A stretch of 64,000 nt of DNA from Furcasterigmium furcatum (taxonomy: Eukaryota; Ascomycota; Sordariomycetes; Glomerellales; Plectosphaerellaceae), in contig BCIA01000002.1 of NCBI GenBank assembly GCA_001599815.1, positions 4,933,626 through 4,997,625 on the forward strand, read 5' to 3'. The stretch's first letter is position 1. The number at the start of each line of letters is the position of its first letter. Below, one piece after another: positions 20,872 to 33,332 of the stretch. A program made the translations under genes and the position numbers. The notes under the pieces were generated by a model. The model made no database searches and was not told the origin of the DNA. It worked only from the letters and a program-made list of their open reading frames with translations.

Positions 20872-23505
20872 ATGCGCTTGCTGGTGGAACATCAGACCAA
20901 ACCGTCATCCAAGCGGCGGTCGAGGCGGTTCTCGTCAATCCCTCCTGCTTCCATCCTCCTCCGTAGTCTGCGATATCTCTCCGCAGCACTCCTCATCATC
21001 GCAGTGGCATATCAATACTTCCAGTACGGTACGTTTGGTGGTGTCCTCGAATCCAAGAAGATTGCCCGCTGATTCGGACCAGGCCAAGATGACCCTTTCA
21101 AGTGTGAGAGTCTTCTCACCAGTGGCCGCTGGCACACAATCAAGAGGTCATCGGCGACGCTGGAGCAGGCGACCATGACGTGGAGGCCTGATGACTGCGT
21201 ATCGCACAAGATCAAAGAGCCAACCCTGGGTGCATGTCTCTCAGGGCACCACCTGGTGTTTGCCGGCGATTCCACCATTCGCCAACTGTACTGGGCGACT
21301 CTGCGGAGACTGGACCCTGTCATCGGCAAGAAGTCCAAGGACGAATTTGCCCGCTTGGACGACAGGCACATCGACCTCTCCATGCAGATTCACGGAGTGC
21401 GGGTTGACTTCTTGTGGGACCCATGGCTCAACTCGACCGACCTCTTCGGCCAACTGGCGCGCTTCCGGGACCTCGCCGGGACGCCAAAGTACGAGGCCCT
21501 CGTCAAGCAGGAGGGCCGCCAGTCACCCGCCCTCATCGTCCTCGGTACGCCCAGCCTGTGGTCCGCGCGAAATATCAAGGTCAACCATCTCGAGGCCTTC
21601 AGAGAAGGCATCAGCACAGTCATGCACTGGCTTCGCGCGGACATCAGCGACAACATTGTCCTCCCGACCCGGCCGAGCGTCGCTGGCTATGGGGAGCTCT
21701 CGAACCATGTCGTCCTCGTCCCCGTCCCGGAGCCTGCGTGGGAGAAACTCACATACAACAGGCAGATGATGACACCCGACAAGGTCGCCAAGATGAACTC
21801 GAACTTGCAACACTCGGAAGTCATCGATCAGTCACACATCCTCTGGGGCTTCAACGCCATGACCAAGGCCAGGAAGGCTGCCTTCCTCGACGACGGGATC
21901 CACGTCATTGACGAGGTCGCCGATCAGAGGCTCGACGTGCTGCTCAACCTCCGGTGCGGTGCCGGCCTTGCCGCACACAGATTGCCGAACCAGGTCACAT
22001 GCTGCGTCCCCTACCCAAGCCCCGGGATCCTCCAGATGCTGTTTCTGGGACTAGCCATCCTGGGGCTCGTTTGGCTGGCCCTGTACGACGAGGAGGGCGG
22101 CGAGCCCAATTCCGCTCGCTTCCAACGCACTATCCGAGGCCTGCTCGCAGTATCTGCCCTTCTCGTCGTGGCAGCGTACTGCTTCCTTGCCGATAGAACG
22201 CACCTGTTCAGCAAGCAGGAGAAGCATTTCAGCATCGAGCGCTTTCTGTTGTCACTGGTCGGGCTCTGCATCGTCCTTGGGCTGTCCACGCGCCGTGCGG
22301 ATGCTGGCACCCCGACAGAGAGGTCAGCCCGCCCAGCCGACTTCCTCCCGCGAGCCCAGTCTGACGAGTGGAAGGGCTGGATGCAGGGCTTCCTGCTGCT
22401 GTATAACTTTCACGGAGCGTCCGCGTCGCCAGGTTGGTACAAGGTCTCCCGCGTCCTCGTCTCGACGTACATATTCCTGGCGTGCTACGGCCACACGCAC
22501 TACTTCCTTCGGACCAGGGACTATTCCTGGCGGCGAGTGGTCACTGTTCTCTGCCGTGTCAACCTCCTCAGTTTGGTCCTCGTCGTCGTGACGAGCGGTT
22601 CCTGGACGCTGTACTACTTCTGCCCCATGATGACGGTGTGGTTCTTGACGACGTATTTCATCTTGTCTACGCGTGCCCACATGAACACGAGCCCGGCCGG
22701 CTTGTGCTTCAAGATCTGGGTGGCAGCCGCCGTTCTGACTCTGGTGATACAGACGCGGGGCGTGGTCGGCGTGATTCTCCTTGCTCTGGAGAAGAGCCTC
22801 GGGATGACCTGGGATCTGGAGCCCGTCTGGCACCACCTTGCCATCGACCAGTTCGTCCCATACTTCGGCATCCTGGCTGCCGCTCTGGCTCATAGGATGT
22901 CCTGCCTGCGACGACCTGCCGAGTCTAAACCGACAGCATCGCCCACAGGCACGATCGATAATGCCGTAGACCGCGTGCTCTGGGTCGTCCTCCATCCCGA
23001 GAAGGGTGCCATCCCTATCAAGGCCATGGCAAAGATCTTCTCAGGCATTCTCGTCGTCGGCTTCCTGGTCGTGGCCTTCGGCGCCTCGTTCCACTCCGAC
23101 AACACCGCCTACGACTCCTACCACCCCTACCTGGGACCATGGCTCGTCCTGGCCGCCATCATCCTGCGCAACTGCCACCCGTCGATCCGCAACGTCCAAG
23201 TCACCGGCGCGGTCGGGCTCGGCAGGCTCTCCCTGGAGACGTCCATCCTGCAGTACCACGTCCTTCTCGCCGGCGACTCCACGGCAATCCTGCGCGTCTT
23301 CTCGGCCAAGTTCCAGGCGACGCTTCTCGGCACGGTCCTGAAGAACTGCCAGACCGCCGTCCTCGTGGTCGTCTTCCTCTGGGGGTGCGTGAAGTGCCGC
23401 GCCGCCACGCAGCAGATCGCGACCATGACTGCCGCCTGGATGGACGGGGAGGAGAGGAAGCGGAGACAGCCGCCGGAAGACGTGGAAAAGGCCTCTTATG
23501 CCTGA
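20872..23505 (+). CDS. CASD1/Cas1p-like membrane O-acyltransferase
   Basis: Two exons (20872-21028 and 21083-23505; 54-bp intron) give 859 aa. It has a short cytosolic arm, one signal-anchor helix (about 34-50, LLRSLRYLSAALLIIAVAYQ), then a luminal SGNH-like domain with GDSTIRQLYW (nucleophile Ser116) and DxxH at Asp323-His326. A C-terminal half with about ten hydrophobic segments (residues 360-840) matches the Cas1p 10-TM acyltransferase family. Family role: acetyl-CoA-dependent O-acetylation of glycans in the Golgi, such as capsule glucuronoxylomannan in Cryptococcus and sialic acid in animals. The substrate here is unknown, possibly a cell-wall glycan or the product of neighbouring genes. 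The start was chosen as the first ATG giving the membrane anchor. Confidence 0.88.
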
Positions 23506-24405
23506 GGGAAAGGGGCGGGGACCTCAGCCGGCGGATTGCTCTCCTTTCTAGGGCGCACAGGCCGTGAATGTACGCTATGGGAATCTAAAGTTCAAATGAT
23601 ATCTATACCCAGCGAGACGCAGATCGGATACAATGCATGTGCTGTGCCCTGTCGATCACTGCGTGTGAGAACTGCGATTCAGGGGGTTGAGGTCCCTGAA
23701 ACCCCTCTGCCTTTCACCTTGCCTGGGCAACTGGGATCTCTCAAGTTCATCCATCACATGAAAATCGAGACCCCAAAACGGTCGAGGCCACAAAAGAGTA
23801 CGCATCATCACTCCCTGAACCCCGTACCCGGAATCTCGAGCAGATCTCCTCCACTCCCGCAGGGTCCGCGCCGAGGCCGAGACCCCACTAGCGAATAAGC
23901 CCAATGCGCCGGGTTACTTAAACAAGCCCAGTACCTTACGTCACCTCGGCCGGGAGTGGAAGCACCTTGTACCTCGACCTCACTCGCATTCCGTCTCTCT
24001 CGAATTGACTTCGCCCTTGAATTTGGAACGGTCATTCATCTCATTCCTAGATCTTGCGACGGCATAGATACCCTCCCGCTGAGAAATCGGCATCCCCCGG
24101 CCGGGGCTCGAGAGCAATAGACAGGGCACGTTCTACCATCTGGACGGCTGACTGCTTCTTCTCATCGCCTTCGTCGCTCGAAAACACATGCACTCTCTTG
24201 CACCAGACGACGAATCGGAGGATACTCACGGCTGCGATTGTCTGCCTGATTTAACATACCAGTCAGTCAGTACATGGGCCCAGACAAGCTCATGCCGGTC
24301 AGAGCACGCACGCGCGCGACACGTTCCAACGCCCATCACTACCTCCTATGAACTTCCCTTTGGATACCTAGAGCAAGACCACGACGGCACCTAACGGAAT
24401 CAACC
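23506..24405. other. Intergenic region
   Basis: It lies between the acyltransferase stop and the esterase start on the same strand. No motif-bearing frame, RNA gene or repeat is seen; it should hold the terminator of one gene and the promoter of the other. Confidence 0.4.
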
Positions 24406-25708
24406 ATGATCCTCGGTCCCGTCTCGCTGCTGGATTGCCTAGCCTTCCTCGTCTTCCTGGTGCCACGCTTCATCATCGACGTTGGCTTTTTCCGAACCGC
24501 CTATTGGGGTCTCAGCTGCATTCCGTTCCTGGTGCTTCGGCTTCCCATTGAGCTCATCTACGAGCGGTATCTGTTGAGAAAGGAGCTGCGCTCAAAATTC
24601 GTGGTCAAGGCATCGCTGTTCGAAGACCTCGTCATCCGCTGCGTCCGCTACGCCTTCCAGAATCTGCCGGCCTACATCGGCCGCGTCTTCTTCTCCAAAT
24701 GGGTCGCCCTCCCCTTTTTAAGATGGCGGATGCTGCGGCACGGGTATCTGAGGTCTCCTATCAGCTGGAGAGAGTATAAACAGAACGTAAGTGTCTGCCT
24801 TTGCCTCTAGGAGGGGGAAATGTTGACAGCAATTATCCCAGGGCCCAGACGGCTTCAGAGGACTTTGGATCAGCGAGAATCCTTCCCAGCCGCCAGACAT
24901 GGTGCTTTACTACGTGCACGGCGGAGGATTTGCCATGGGCTCGTCGTATTTTTACCTCGAATCTCTCCTCGCCTGGCTCACACTGCTCCGCCAGGCTGGG
25001 TATAAGAACCCCGCCATTTTTGCCCTCGAATACGACCTCGTCCCGGACAAGATGTACCCGACACAGGTGCACCAGACGCTTCGGGGTTACAGGCACGTCA
25101 TCTCGGCGATTGGAGACCCCGGCAAGGTCGTTGTCGGAGGAGACTCGGCCGGAGGAACACTCGTTCTCACCATGCTCCTGGAGCTGGGTCAGCTCAACGA
25201 CAAACGAGTCTGCAAGAAGAAGATCGAGAAGGAGATCCAGAACGGCGGTGACCGCGCACAGTACTGGCGCAGCGCCTCAGAGACGCCGCTTCCCCGACTG
25301 GCTGTGCTCATCTCGCCATGGACGAAGCTTGTCTCAGCCAAGCACAGCAACAACAACAGCGACTTTCTTGACAGAGATCAGCTTCACGAGTATGCAATGG
25401 AATATGCCGGCAGAGAACACGTGCGGAGCACGACGGCATCGCCCGGCTTGTGCATCGACCCCAACGCGTGGGCGCGGTCGAGTCCCACCTGCGGTTTCTT
25501 TGTCACCTACGGTTCGGAGGAGGTGTTTGCGCCGGACATTGAGGACTTCATCGCGAACGCCGTCGAGGTGGTCGAGGTCGGCAGCCGTTGCGAGGAGGGC
25601 GGGGTCCATGCTTGGCCGGTTGTGTCGCTGTTTCTATCCAAGACCGAAGACCAGCGGCTGAAGGGACTGAGAACGCTGACAGGAGCAGTTAGAAAACACA
25701 TTGTTTGA
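24406..25708 (+). CDS. Membrane-anchored HSL-type alpha/beta hydrolase (esterase)
   Basis: Two exons (24406-24786 and 24842-25708; 55-bp intron) give 415 aa. The N-terminus is hydrophobic (LLDCLAFLVFLVPRFIIDVG and a second segment), implying ER or other membrane attachment. The catalytic domain has the hormone-sensitive-lipase oxyanion motif HGGGFAMG (His153 onward), nucleophile elbow GDSAGG (Ser229) and a late His383 in GGVHAWP. Between them a charged insert (KKKIEKEIQNGG) interrupts the cap region. The family hydrolyses short-chain esters, lactones or acetyl groups. It lies next to a putative O-acyltransferase on the same strand, so it may remove what that enzyme adds; this is speculative. 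Confidence 0.87.
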
Positions 25709-27550
25709 AAGCAGTGCCGAGAGAAAGAAGGGGAGAAGAGTCCGGAATTCAGATTAGATCAAGTAAATTTTTGGTTGGTCCGTCACTGACGAGCAGGCAA
25801 GCCTCGAAACCAGAGCGCGAGGCTCGGCTTCTGCGGCTTCCTGCATAGTTGTGTCTCGGGCGGATTGTGTGCTCATATTGGATCATCACGCGTGACAGGG
25901 TTGGTGAGGGATGGTGCAGGGGAGAGTTGAGCGTACCTGGATTGGGGGCTGGAAGTCCGTTGCATCTTGTTACACAGGGTCACATTCCCAGGTCTCATGA
26001 AGCCGTCGAGGCAACATGGGCCCAGGCATGTCTTCCCGCAACATCAGCGGGAGCTGTCAGAAATAGATCGGAGTATCCGCGGTTGCTGTCGATCAGCACG
26101 CGCTCGTGGGCACGATATGCATGGGCAGGCAGCAAGCAGGCTTGCCGCAGTGGTGCCTGACAGGAAGGGCGTCGAGGCCAATGAGAGATGCTTCTAGACA
26201 GGAAGCGAGGGTCCAGGCCCCGGTGCCCAAGTCGAGAAGATCCGGGAGAATATCCGGCGGATGACGGGGAGATGGAAATGATTCCTGGCTCGCTCAACGC
26301 GGCAGGGAGAGGCAGAACCAGAGACAGTGGAGGGTCTCCTGGGCCGGATAGTGAGACTGACAGATGTCGATTGAGAGATGCGAGGTCTCAGGCGCGACTG
26401 TGGCGAAGTCGGATGGGAGCAGCCTGAGGTGATGGATGACTCGCGACGATGGCAGACGTGATGCGACGGAGCGCGTGTGATGAAGGCTGGCAGTTTTGGT
26501 GGAGTCTCGCAAAGTGGCTAGCTGGAGGATGGGAGCCTTCTGGCCTTGCACTGCTAGTGAAGAACCGAAGTTGTGATGCGCAGGAGCAACCTCAGAGCTG
26601 GCGAAGTGCCGGCTCTTGCCTGGACCGAGATCGAGCTGTGAGTGGCTGGCTGGAGAGAGTGTGAGGGGAATCCTTTCCCAGACAGGCAAGGCGCCAGCCC
26701 ACCTCTCCCGAGCTGTGCTTTGGGTGTTTAGGGGCTTGGGGGGGAGCTACGACCCGCGTCGCGCATATAAACGACGGGGTTGTTCCCTCTCTGGCCCGTC
26801 CGGCGAGGGGCAGTTTTGGGGTCGCGATTTCCCGTCTTGCAACTCAACCCCGCCAAGAGCTAATACCTGAGCTTCGTTGCCATCCTTTCGCCCAAGTCTC
26901 GCCTTGCCTGAAGAAGCCATTTCCATCTCTCATCTGATTTAAGACGAGGGCATCATCCCAACAATTTTCTAGGGCCGCCCGAAGCTTCCGACCTCAGGTC
27001 TGCTTGATCCTGCGGGACCAAACCCACGGGACGACAGTCGATACCTTGCTCAGTCGCGCTGCCCCATCGGGACTAGCGGCGGTCAACCCTGTCGAGCATC
27101 GCAGGTCGGACTCTGTTCTCGAGGAGCACCCGTACAGCGAGTGGTACAGCAGCGGTACAACCGAGGTGCTCGTTGCAGAGCTTCGCTGTGCCTGCAATTG
27201 AGGTTGGGTCCCAAGCACATTCCAGCTGTGTGTGCTACCTCTGCTCTTCAATCGGGGGGAAAAAACCAGGCAGTCCGACTTCGAGTCGCGTTCGAGAACC
27301 AATCACCACCGGTCGCGGTGTCAACTCAATCCAGTCCAGAAGCTTTGGCCGGCATCGATCCGTCACTGCTGCACCTGCCTGTCATCTTTTTTCCTTTTGT
27401 CGACAAACGCCCAGACAGGAGGAGCGTGGGCGTTCTTTGACCAGGGTCGGGGAGAAAGAGCTTGTGGTGAAGACCCTAGAGAGGAAAAAAAGAGGAGGCC
27501 CATCAAGGGTGGGCAAGGCCCCCCGACGGAGGGAAAAAAAATATTAAATC
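25709..27550. other. 1.8-kb intergenic/5' leader region of NC2-alpha gene
   Basis: There are no convincing genes. The right part is probably the long 5' leader of the NC2-alpha gene: pyrimidine-rich tracts near 26880-26940 and an A-rich stretch (GGGAAAAAAAATATTAAATC) directly before its ATG. Confidence 0.4.
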
Positions 27551-28633
27551 ATGGCAGAGGACTCCTACGCACCCAAGTCGCCCGACCTCTCTTCTTTTTC
27601 AGCGGCCCCCACCCAACCCAGTCCTCCACCGCAACCACCACTGCCAGGTCCAGCGCAGCAGCAGTTCCCTCAACACCAGCAGCAACACGAGATTCCCTGG
27701 AACCATCATCAACAACCCGCTTTCCCGCCGCAACAGCAGCTCGGTGGCCCGCAAACACCTTCGCATCACAGACACTCGTCTGTCGGAACCGATTACCGAT
27801 ACGTTCCCCCTCACGCCCACACTCAGGCCCCGAGCACCCAGTATCCGCCGCCTTCTCAGCAGCTCCCGCCTACCAATATCAAGGCGGAGCCCCACTACGC
27901 GTCGACCTCGCCGGCCATCAAGAACGAATATCCTCCCAACAACCAGCCGTATCCCCCAGCCCAATTTCAAATACAGCAACATCATCACGCACACATCGCT
28001 CCCCATCCTCCGCCACCAGCTCCGTACGGCAATCAACCACAAGTCGCACAGCAGCCTGGCCTAGCTTACCCGAACGACCCCCGATTTATACCACCGACCT
28101 ACGCGTTCAAACATCAACCTCCCGCACACCTTCCCTCCGAACAACAACACCAGCTGCCTTTGAAGTCCGAGCCGTCAGACATGCCTCCCCGTAAGGCCGC
28201 TCAGCCGGCTCCTGCGCCACCGGCCATCGATCCCTCCCCGGTTCGCACCAAGTTCCCCACCGCACGCATCAAGCGCATCATGCAGGCGGACGAAGAGGTC
28301 GGCAAGGTTGCGCAGCAGACGCCCATAGCAGTGGGCAAGGCTCTGGAGCTCTTCATGATCCACGTCGTCACAAAGAGCGCTGATATTGCGCGCGAGAAGA
28401 ACTCGAAGCGCGTCACGGCGCAGATGCTCAAGCAGGTGATCGAGACGGATGGGCAGTATGACTTCCTGGCAGACATCGCCGCAAAGGTGGGCGACGAGGA
28501 GAAGAAGGGCGGCCGCTCCGCGTCCGGCGCCAAAGTCGAGACCGATAGTAGCGACGAGGAGATGGAGGTCGAGCCGAAGAAGAAGGGACGCGGCGGCGGC
28601 GGCGGCGGCAGGAAGAAGAAGGCTGCTGCCTAG
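27551..28633 (+). CDS. BUR6: Negative cofactor 2 alpha (NC2-alpha/DRAP1) transcription corepressor
   Basis: A single exon of 360 aa. The histone-fold domain lies at about residues 231-320 (KFPTARIKRIMQADEEVGKV through YDFLADIAAKV) and matches NC2-alpha/DRAP1, with the CBF/NF-Y-type pattern in which K-R-V-T-A-Q-M-L-K marks helix 3. NC2-alpha pairs with NC2-beta (Dr1) on TBP-bound promoters and blocks TFIIA/TFIIB, acting in the nucleus. The 230-residue N-terminal extension is rich in Gln, Pro and His with repeated poly-Q/P runs. The C-terminus is acidic then basic (DSSDEEMEVEPKKKG) and ends in a GGC-encoded poly-glycine run and KKKAAA. Yeast Bur6 lacks such a long N-terminus; the extension is expected to be disordered. 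Confidence 0.88.
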   Translation: MAEDSYAPKSPDLSSFSAAPTQPSPPPQPPLPGPAQQQFPQHQQQHEIPWNHHQQPAFPPQQQLGGPQTPSHHRHSSVGTDYRYVPPHAHTQAPSTQYPPPSQQLPPTNIKAEPHYASTSPAIKNEYPPNNQPYPPAQFQIQQHHHAHIAPHPPPPAPYGNQPQVAQQPGLAYPNDPRFIPPTYAFKHQPPAHLPSEQQHQLPLKSEPSDMPPRKAAQPAPAPPAIDPSPVRTKFPTARIKRIMQADEEVGKVAQQTPIAVGKALELFMIHVVTKSADIAREKNSKRVTAQMLKQVIETDGQYDFLADIAAKVGDEEKKGGRSASGAKVETDSSDEEMEVEPKKKGRGGGGGGRKKKAAA

Positions 28634-30037
28634 TCGTCTGCCCCAGGCAGGCCAAGCAAGGCTGGAGGCGATTCATCATGACAGATTTTACGAGGACAGG
28701 CTGGCGTTTGGGTGTGGCAGGGAATTTTATTGTGCCTGCTTCTTCGGCTGAGCATCTACACCGGCGTTGGCAGACGGTATACATCACACCGCCGGGCTAT
28801 CCTTCGCGATACGTCCCGGGGCCGGCATGAGGTTGGAGGAAAGCAACTATGATTTTTTGTGTTTCGAGGGGTTTGAGATGGTCCTATATTTTAATGCGAC
28901 AACGTGAACAGTTCGTACCCAAGTGTTGCCAACGACTGTTATGGACAGCGGATCCGGTCAGGCCTCTCGCCGAGCTGTGGTGTCAGAAATGGCGCTCGTT
29001 ATGGCCATCTTCGGGTCCTTCTAGTGACATGGAAATGCAAGCCAGCCACGCACTCAAACTGACTCGAGCACGCACGGCACCCATTGCTGGCCCGCATTCC
29101 GCTGAAGGTTCGGTCCGGAGGCTCTGGAGCTCCGCGATAATTTGCCCACGGCTGGGCAGTGGAGAATTTGATTCGTCATGGACGGGAGTTCAGGGAGGAA
29201 TATGAAGTTATGGAATATGCTGCCCCTGAGACTTGACTGACAAGGCGATGCCCTCCCCCCTCGGCGGAAAAGGGGCGAGGAGCAGACTGCCCCATTTGGA
29301 GCTGGCGCGTCGTGCTGAGTCGGTCTCACGGCTCACCTGAGTATGGGCGCGTCTTGGCAAGGAACCTTGATGTTCAATGGGGTGAGGGGATTCGACCGCA
29401 CGCACGTTGGAGCCCTCTCGATATTTGACACATTTTCCATGTGTAAATGCTGCCTATAGATTTTCCGTTTGATCGCCAGGAGATCCTGTCGGCGGTGTGT
29501 CGAATGGAATGCAGCAATCCGGGCTTACATCAGGCAGCCGGAGGCATTCAGGGGACGTCCCGCTGTCGAGCTCGCTGTGGGGCAGAGGGCCACAGCGGAG
29601 TCGGTCGCCCACCTCACTAACGCGGTAGGGGCAGTGGACAAATCAACGGCTCAGGCGGGACGACGGGTGGCCGAGGCCGAGAGGACAGCTTCCATCCAGC
29701 CAGTCCCGTCTCCAATCCAATGGAGCAGCAGCATCGAACTCTCCCCGCCATTGCCCAGTCCTCACTCAACACCGCAACAACAACCATCGCATCACCGACC
29801 GACCGCCGCCTCGAGGACCCTGGACGACGACACATCGGATACACCTGTGCGCCATGCTAAACCACCCTCTCGCCGACCCCGTCCGCCCGCACACTCGATG
29901 AAGCCGCCCTGAAGTCCGACGCCTCGCCCGCACGCACCCCCTAGAACAACACCCTTTTTCTTCTTCAGTCCAGTCCCTACTTTTCCTCGCCAGTCAGTCG
30001 CTCTCTACCGCCCGGCCCAGAGCTGCCACGTTGCCCA
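28634..30037. other. 1.4-kb intergenic region before PIK1
   Basis: No gene is supported. A 147-codon frame at 29469-29912 is Ser/Pro/His-rich, has no motif and lies just before the PIK1 start, so I read it as 5' UTR/promoter sequence. Confidence 0.4.
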
Positions 30038-33000
30038 ATGTCGTGGGACCTTCTCCAGCGCTTCCTCGAGTCCGACGTCTTCAACTCAAATCCCTTTCTC
30101 TCCGTCTCCTACCTCTCGTAAGCTCCCACCGACCTCGAGCCCCTGTCGCCGAAGTCCCCGAATAGGGAGCGGGCATGGCTGCAAGAGAATACTGACCGAC
30201 CCTGCGTCCAGACGATATGCCGACCATGTGGGCATCCACTATGTCCTCTGCAATAAGCTGCGCCAATTCACGTACGAGGACATCGAGTTCTTCCTCCCGC
30301 AGCTATGCCACCTTATAATCAGCATCGACAATGAGTCCATGGCATTGGAGGAGTTTCTGCTGGATCTGTGCGAGGAGTCCGTGACGGCTGCGCTTCTAGT
30401 ATGCTCCCTCGTCTACCTGGGTCGGATTAATTGGCTGACAAGCCGCTTCGCAGACATTCTGGCTCTTCCAGACATACCTCCACGACCTCGCATCGACACC
30501 ACAGGCCAAGGCGTTCCAGACATGTCGGAGGGTGTACAACAAGGTGCAACACATCGTCTTCGGCCTCCCAGACGCCGCGAGGCACGAGAAGATCAAGGAG
30601 AATGTTCTGCCCGTCACGGTGCTTGCCAGCTTTGTGCTGGCGAGCGTTGCCGTCCCAATACTTCCATCATGGGCAGGACCTCTGGCTGTTGCACAGGCGC
30701 GCAAGCCTCAGCCTGTGGAGGACTTGATATCGGAGACGCAGGAGAGAGCAAAGCCCACGAGGGCACATACCGTGACGGCCACGAGCTCGCGGTCGAAAAG
30801 AGCGAAGGAGGGCGCGAGAAACAGCAGCGCCCCTGACCAGAAGGGACATGGTGGTCTGGTGCAGACAGCCTCCCAGCCGACGATAGTGCACCCCGACGAA
30901 GATGAGACCACCACACCGACACCGAAGACCCCGGGTGAACCGAAACGACCGGCGATATTGAACATGAAGGACGCGGCTCGGCTGAGCTCCTCGTCGCTGC
31001 CTCTGCCGGAGCTGAGGTCGCCGCGGGTGACGAGACCATCGACACCTGTCAGTGCTGGGGTTGGACCTCGCCCCGCAGATTCGATTCACAGACGGCATTC
31101 GCATCATTCGAGGGGTCTCGTGAACACCGAACTCAACACGAAGCAGAAGATGAGGCTCCTGAGGCAGAACTACTTCAGATGTCAGACGCAGCTCCTCACG
31201 GCGCTGGAGGGCATCTCGAACCGCCTCGTCATCGTCCCCAAGCCCGCGCGTCTGAGTGCCCTGCGCGCGGAGCTGGCGTTGATCGCGCAGGACTTGCCAG
31301 CTGAGGTCGATGTGCCGGTGATTTGCCCGCCAACCCTCATCAACGGATCCCCCAGCCAGAGCCGACATCACCGTATCGTGCGCCTGAGTCCGGCAGAAGC
31401 GACAGTCCTCAACAGCGCCGAGAAGGTGCCGTACCTTCTGATGGTGGAAATCCTGCGGGATGACTTTTCATTTGATCCGGACAGCCAGGACAACCAGAGG
31501 TTGTTGGCCACGCTGCTGACGGAGGAGGGCAACTCGCGCCGCATCTTCGACTTGTCTGACTCGTCTCGGCGGCCGGCTCTTACCCGCGCCACGGAACCGA
31601 CTGAGCCTGTGATAGACAGCGTCTTTGAGCCAGTCTCCGGAGACCTGGGAAGCTCTCCCCTAATCCGGGCATACGACGCAGAGCCCTCGAGCAAATACGC
31701 AGGAAAGCAACCGCTGCCCCTGAACCATCCTCAGCGACTCTCGAGTGGCGGCACGACCATGTCCAGCACTGTTTCTGACATGGCCACGCCTCGCAGTTCC
31801 GGGGCATCCACACGATCAAGCAGCCCGGGGCCAGGGAAGAAGATGACGCTGCAGTCACGAGCATCCATGCCTATGGAGACGCCTGACATCTCCGCGCTGG
31901 CAATCCACATGCGGACGGCGTCCCAGATGCTGGCGCAGCTGGAGGCGACCAGCGGCAAGAGACCCAAGGGCGAAGTCGCGGCCATCCGAGCCAAGATCAT
32001 CGCCAGCATGCAGAGCCTCGAGGAGCAGAGCTTCGACATCGACGACGGACAGGGCCCGACATTCGACACTATCATGGCTAAAGCCTCGGCCCAGGCCGCC
32101 GTCAACGCAGACCTCGACGAGAGCGCGCTTGACCCCGGGCCGGACGTGAACCCGGGCGGCAAGCAGACCGTCAACCCCGGGGCCGGCCTCGCCCGCATGG
32201 AAAACGACATCAAAACGGGCGGTTTGCAGCGGAAGAGTGACCGGGACGACCCTAGTGCCGCCGTCTTCGGCGAGGCGTGGCAGGCGAAGAAGGAGCGCAT
32301 CCGCAAGACGTCGCCGTACGGGTGGATGAAGAACTGGGACCTCGTCAGCGTCATCGTCAAGACGGGCGACGACCTGCGCCAGGAGGCCTTCGCGTGCCAG
32401 CTGATCCAGGTCTGCCACAAGATCTGGGTCGACGCCGGCGTCAACGTGTGGGTCAAGCTCATGCGCATCCTCGTCACGGGAGAGTCCTCGGGACTTGTTG
32501 AGACCATCACCAACGGCGTCTCGCTGCACTCCATCAAGCGCAGCCTGACCATGTCGATCAACGAGGGCGTGCCGAACAACCGCAGGCGCATGGCGACGCT
32601 CAAGGACCACTTCGTCAAGGCGTTTGGGCCCGTGGACAGCGAGCCGCACCGGGCCGGCGTCGATGCTTTCAAGCGGTCGCTGGCGGCGTACAGCGTCATT
32701 TCGTACATCCTGCAGCTCAAGGACAGGCACAACGGAAACGTCCTCGTCGACAGCGAGGGACACATCGTGCACATCGACTTTGGGTTCATGCTGTCCAACT
32801 CGCCAGGCCAGGTCGGGTTCGAAGCCGCGCCCTTCAAGCTGACTCACGAGTACGTCGACGTGCTCGGGGGCATCGGGTCGGAGGACTACGACGACTACAA
32901 GAAGCTGTGCAAGCAGGCATTCCAGGGTAAGCAGCACCATCTTTCTTCGCCGTAGCCAGGACGAGCCTTCCATGTGTGAATCTTTGCTAACCTCCTGCCA

Positions 33001-33332
33001 GCCCTCCGCCGCTCGGCAGACAACATCATCGACCTCGTTGCCATGATGGGCCGAGACTCGAAGATGCCCTGTTTCGCGGTTGGCGTCGTCCAGACGACGC
33101 ATAACTTGCGCCAGCGGTTCCAGCTGCAGCTCAGCGCCGACGAGGCGGAGCAGTACGTCGAGACGGACTTGATCGGCAAGTCGCTCGGCAGCTACTACAC
33201 GCGGCTGTACGTGTCATTTCGACTTCTTTTGCATTCTGCCTGGATATTCTGCCTGGCGTGGCTTTGGAAATGTGCTGACCGTCATCTTGCAGGTATGATA
33301 CTTACCAGTACCGGACGCAGGGGATCTACTGA
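30038..33332 (+). CDS. PIK1: Phosphatidylinositol 4-kinase Pik1
   Basis: Five exons (30038-30117, 30212-30398, 30454-32926, 33002-33206, 33293-33332) give 994 aa. The N-terminus (MSWDLLQRFLESDVFNSNPF) and the helical lipid-kinase-unique region (LEEFLLDLCEESVTAALLTF, a frequenin-binding region in yeast) match fungal Pik1. A Ser/Pro-rich central segment (about 200-600) separates this from the kinase domain: VIVKTGDDLRQE with the ATP-binding Lys, catalytic loop DRHNGN at 846-851 and HIDFGF with Asp864. It makes PI4P from PI and ATP at the Golgi and in the nucleus, and is essential in yeast. The last exon is only 40 bp (YDTYQYRTQGIY), a conserved ending. Introns of 94, 55, 75 and 86 bp were set by frame. 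Confidence 0.95.

Noticed and set aside
11368..25708. Calling the block a secondary-metabolite cluster outright
   Set aside because: No PKS, NRPS, terpene cyclase, DMATS or transporter is present in the window, so only a cautious hypothesis is justified.
29469..29912. 147-codon frame before PIK1
   Set aside because: Low-complexity Ser/Pro/His composition, no motif, and position just upstream of the PIK1 start suggest 5' UTR or promoter.
31855..33102. 415-codon open frame antisense to PIK1
   Set aside because: It mirrors the kinase exon exactly, carries no motif, and is the expected shadow of a GC-rich coding strand.
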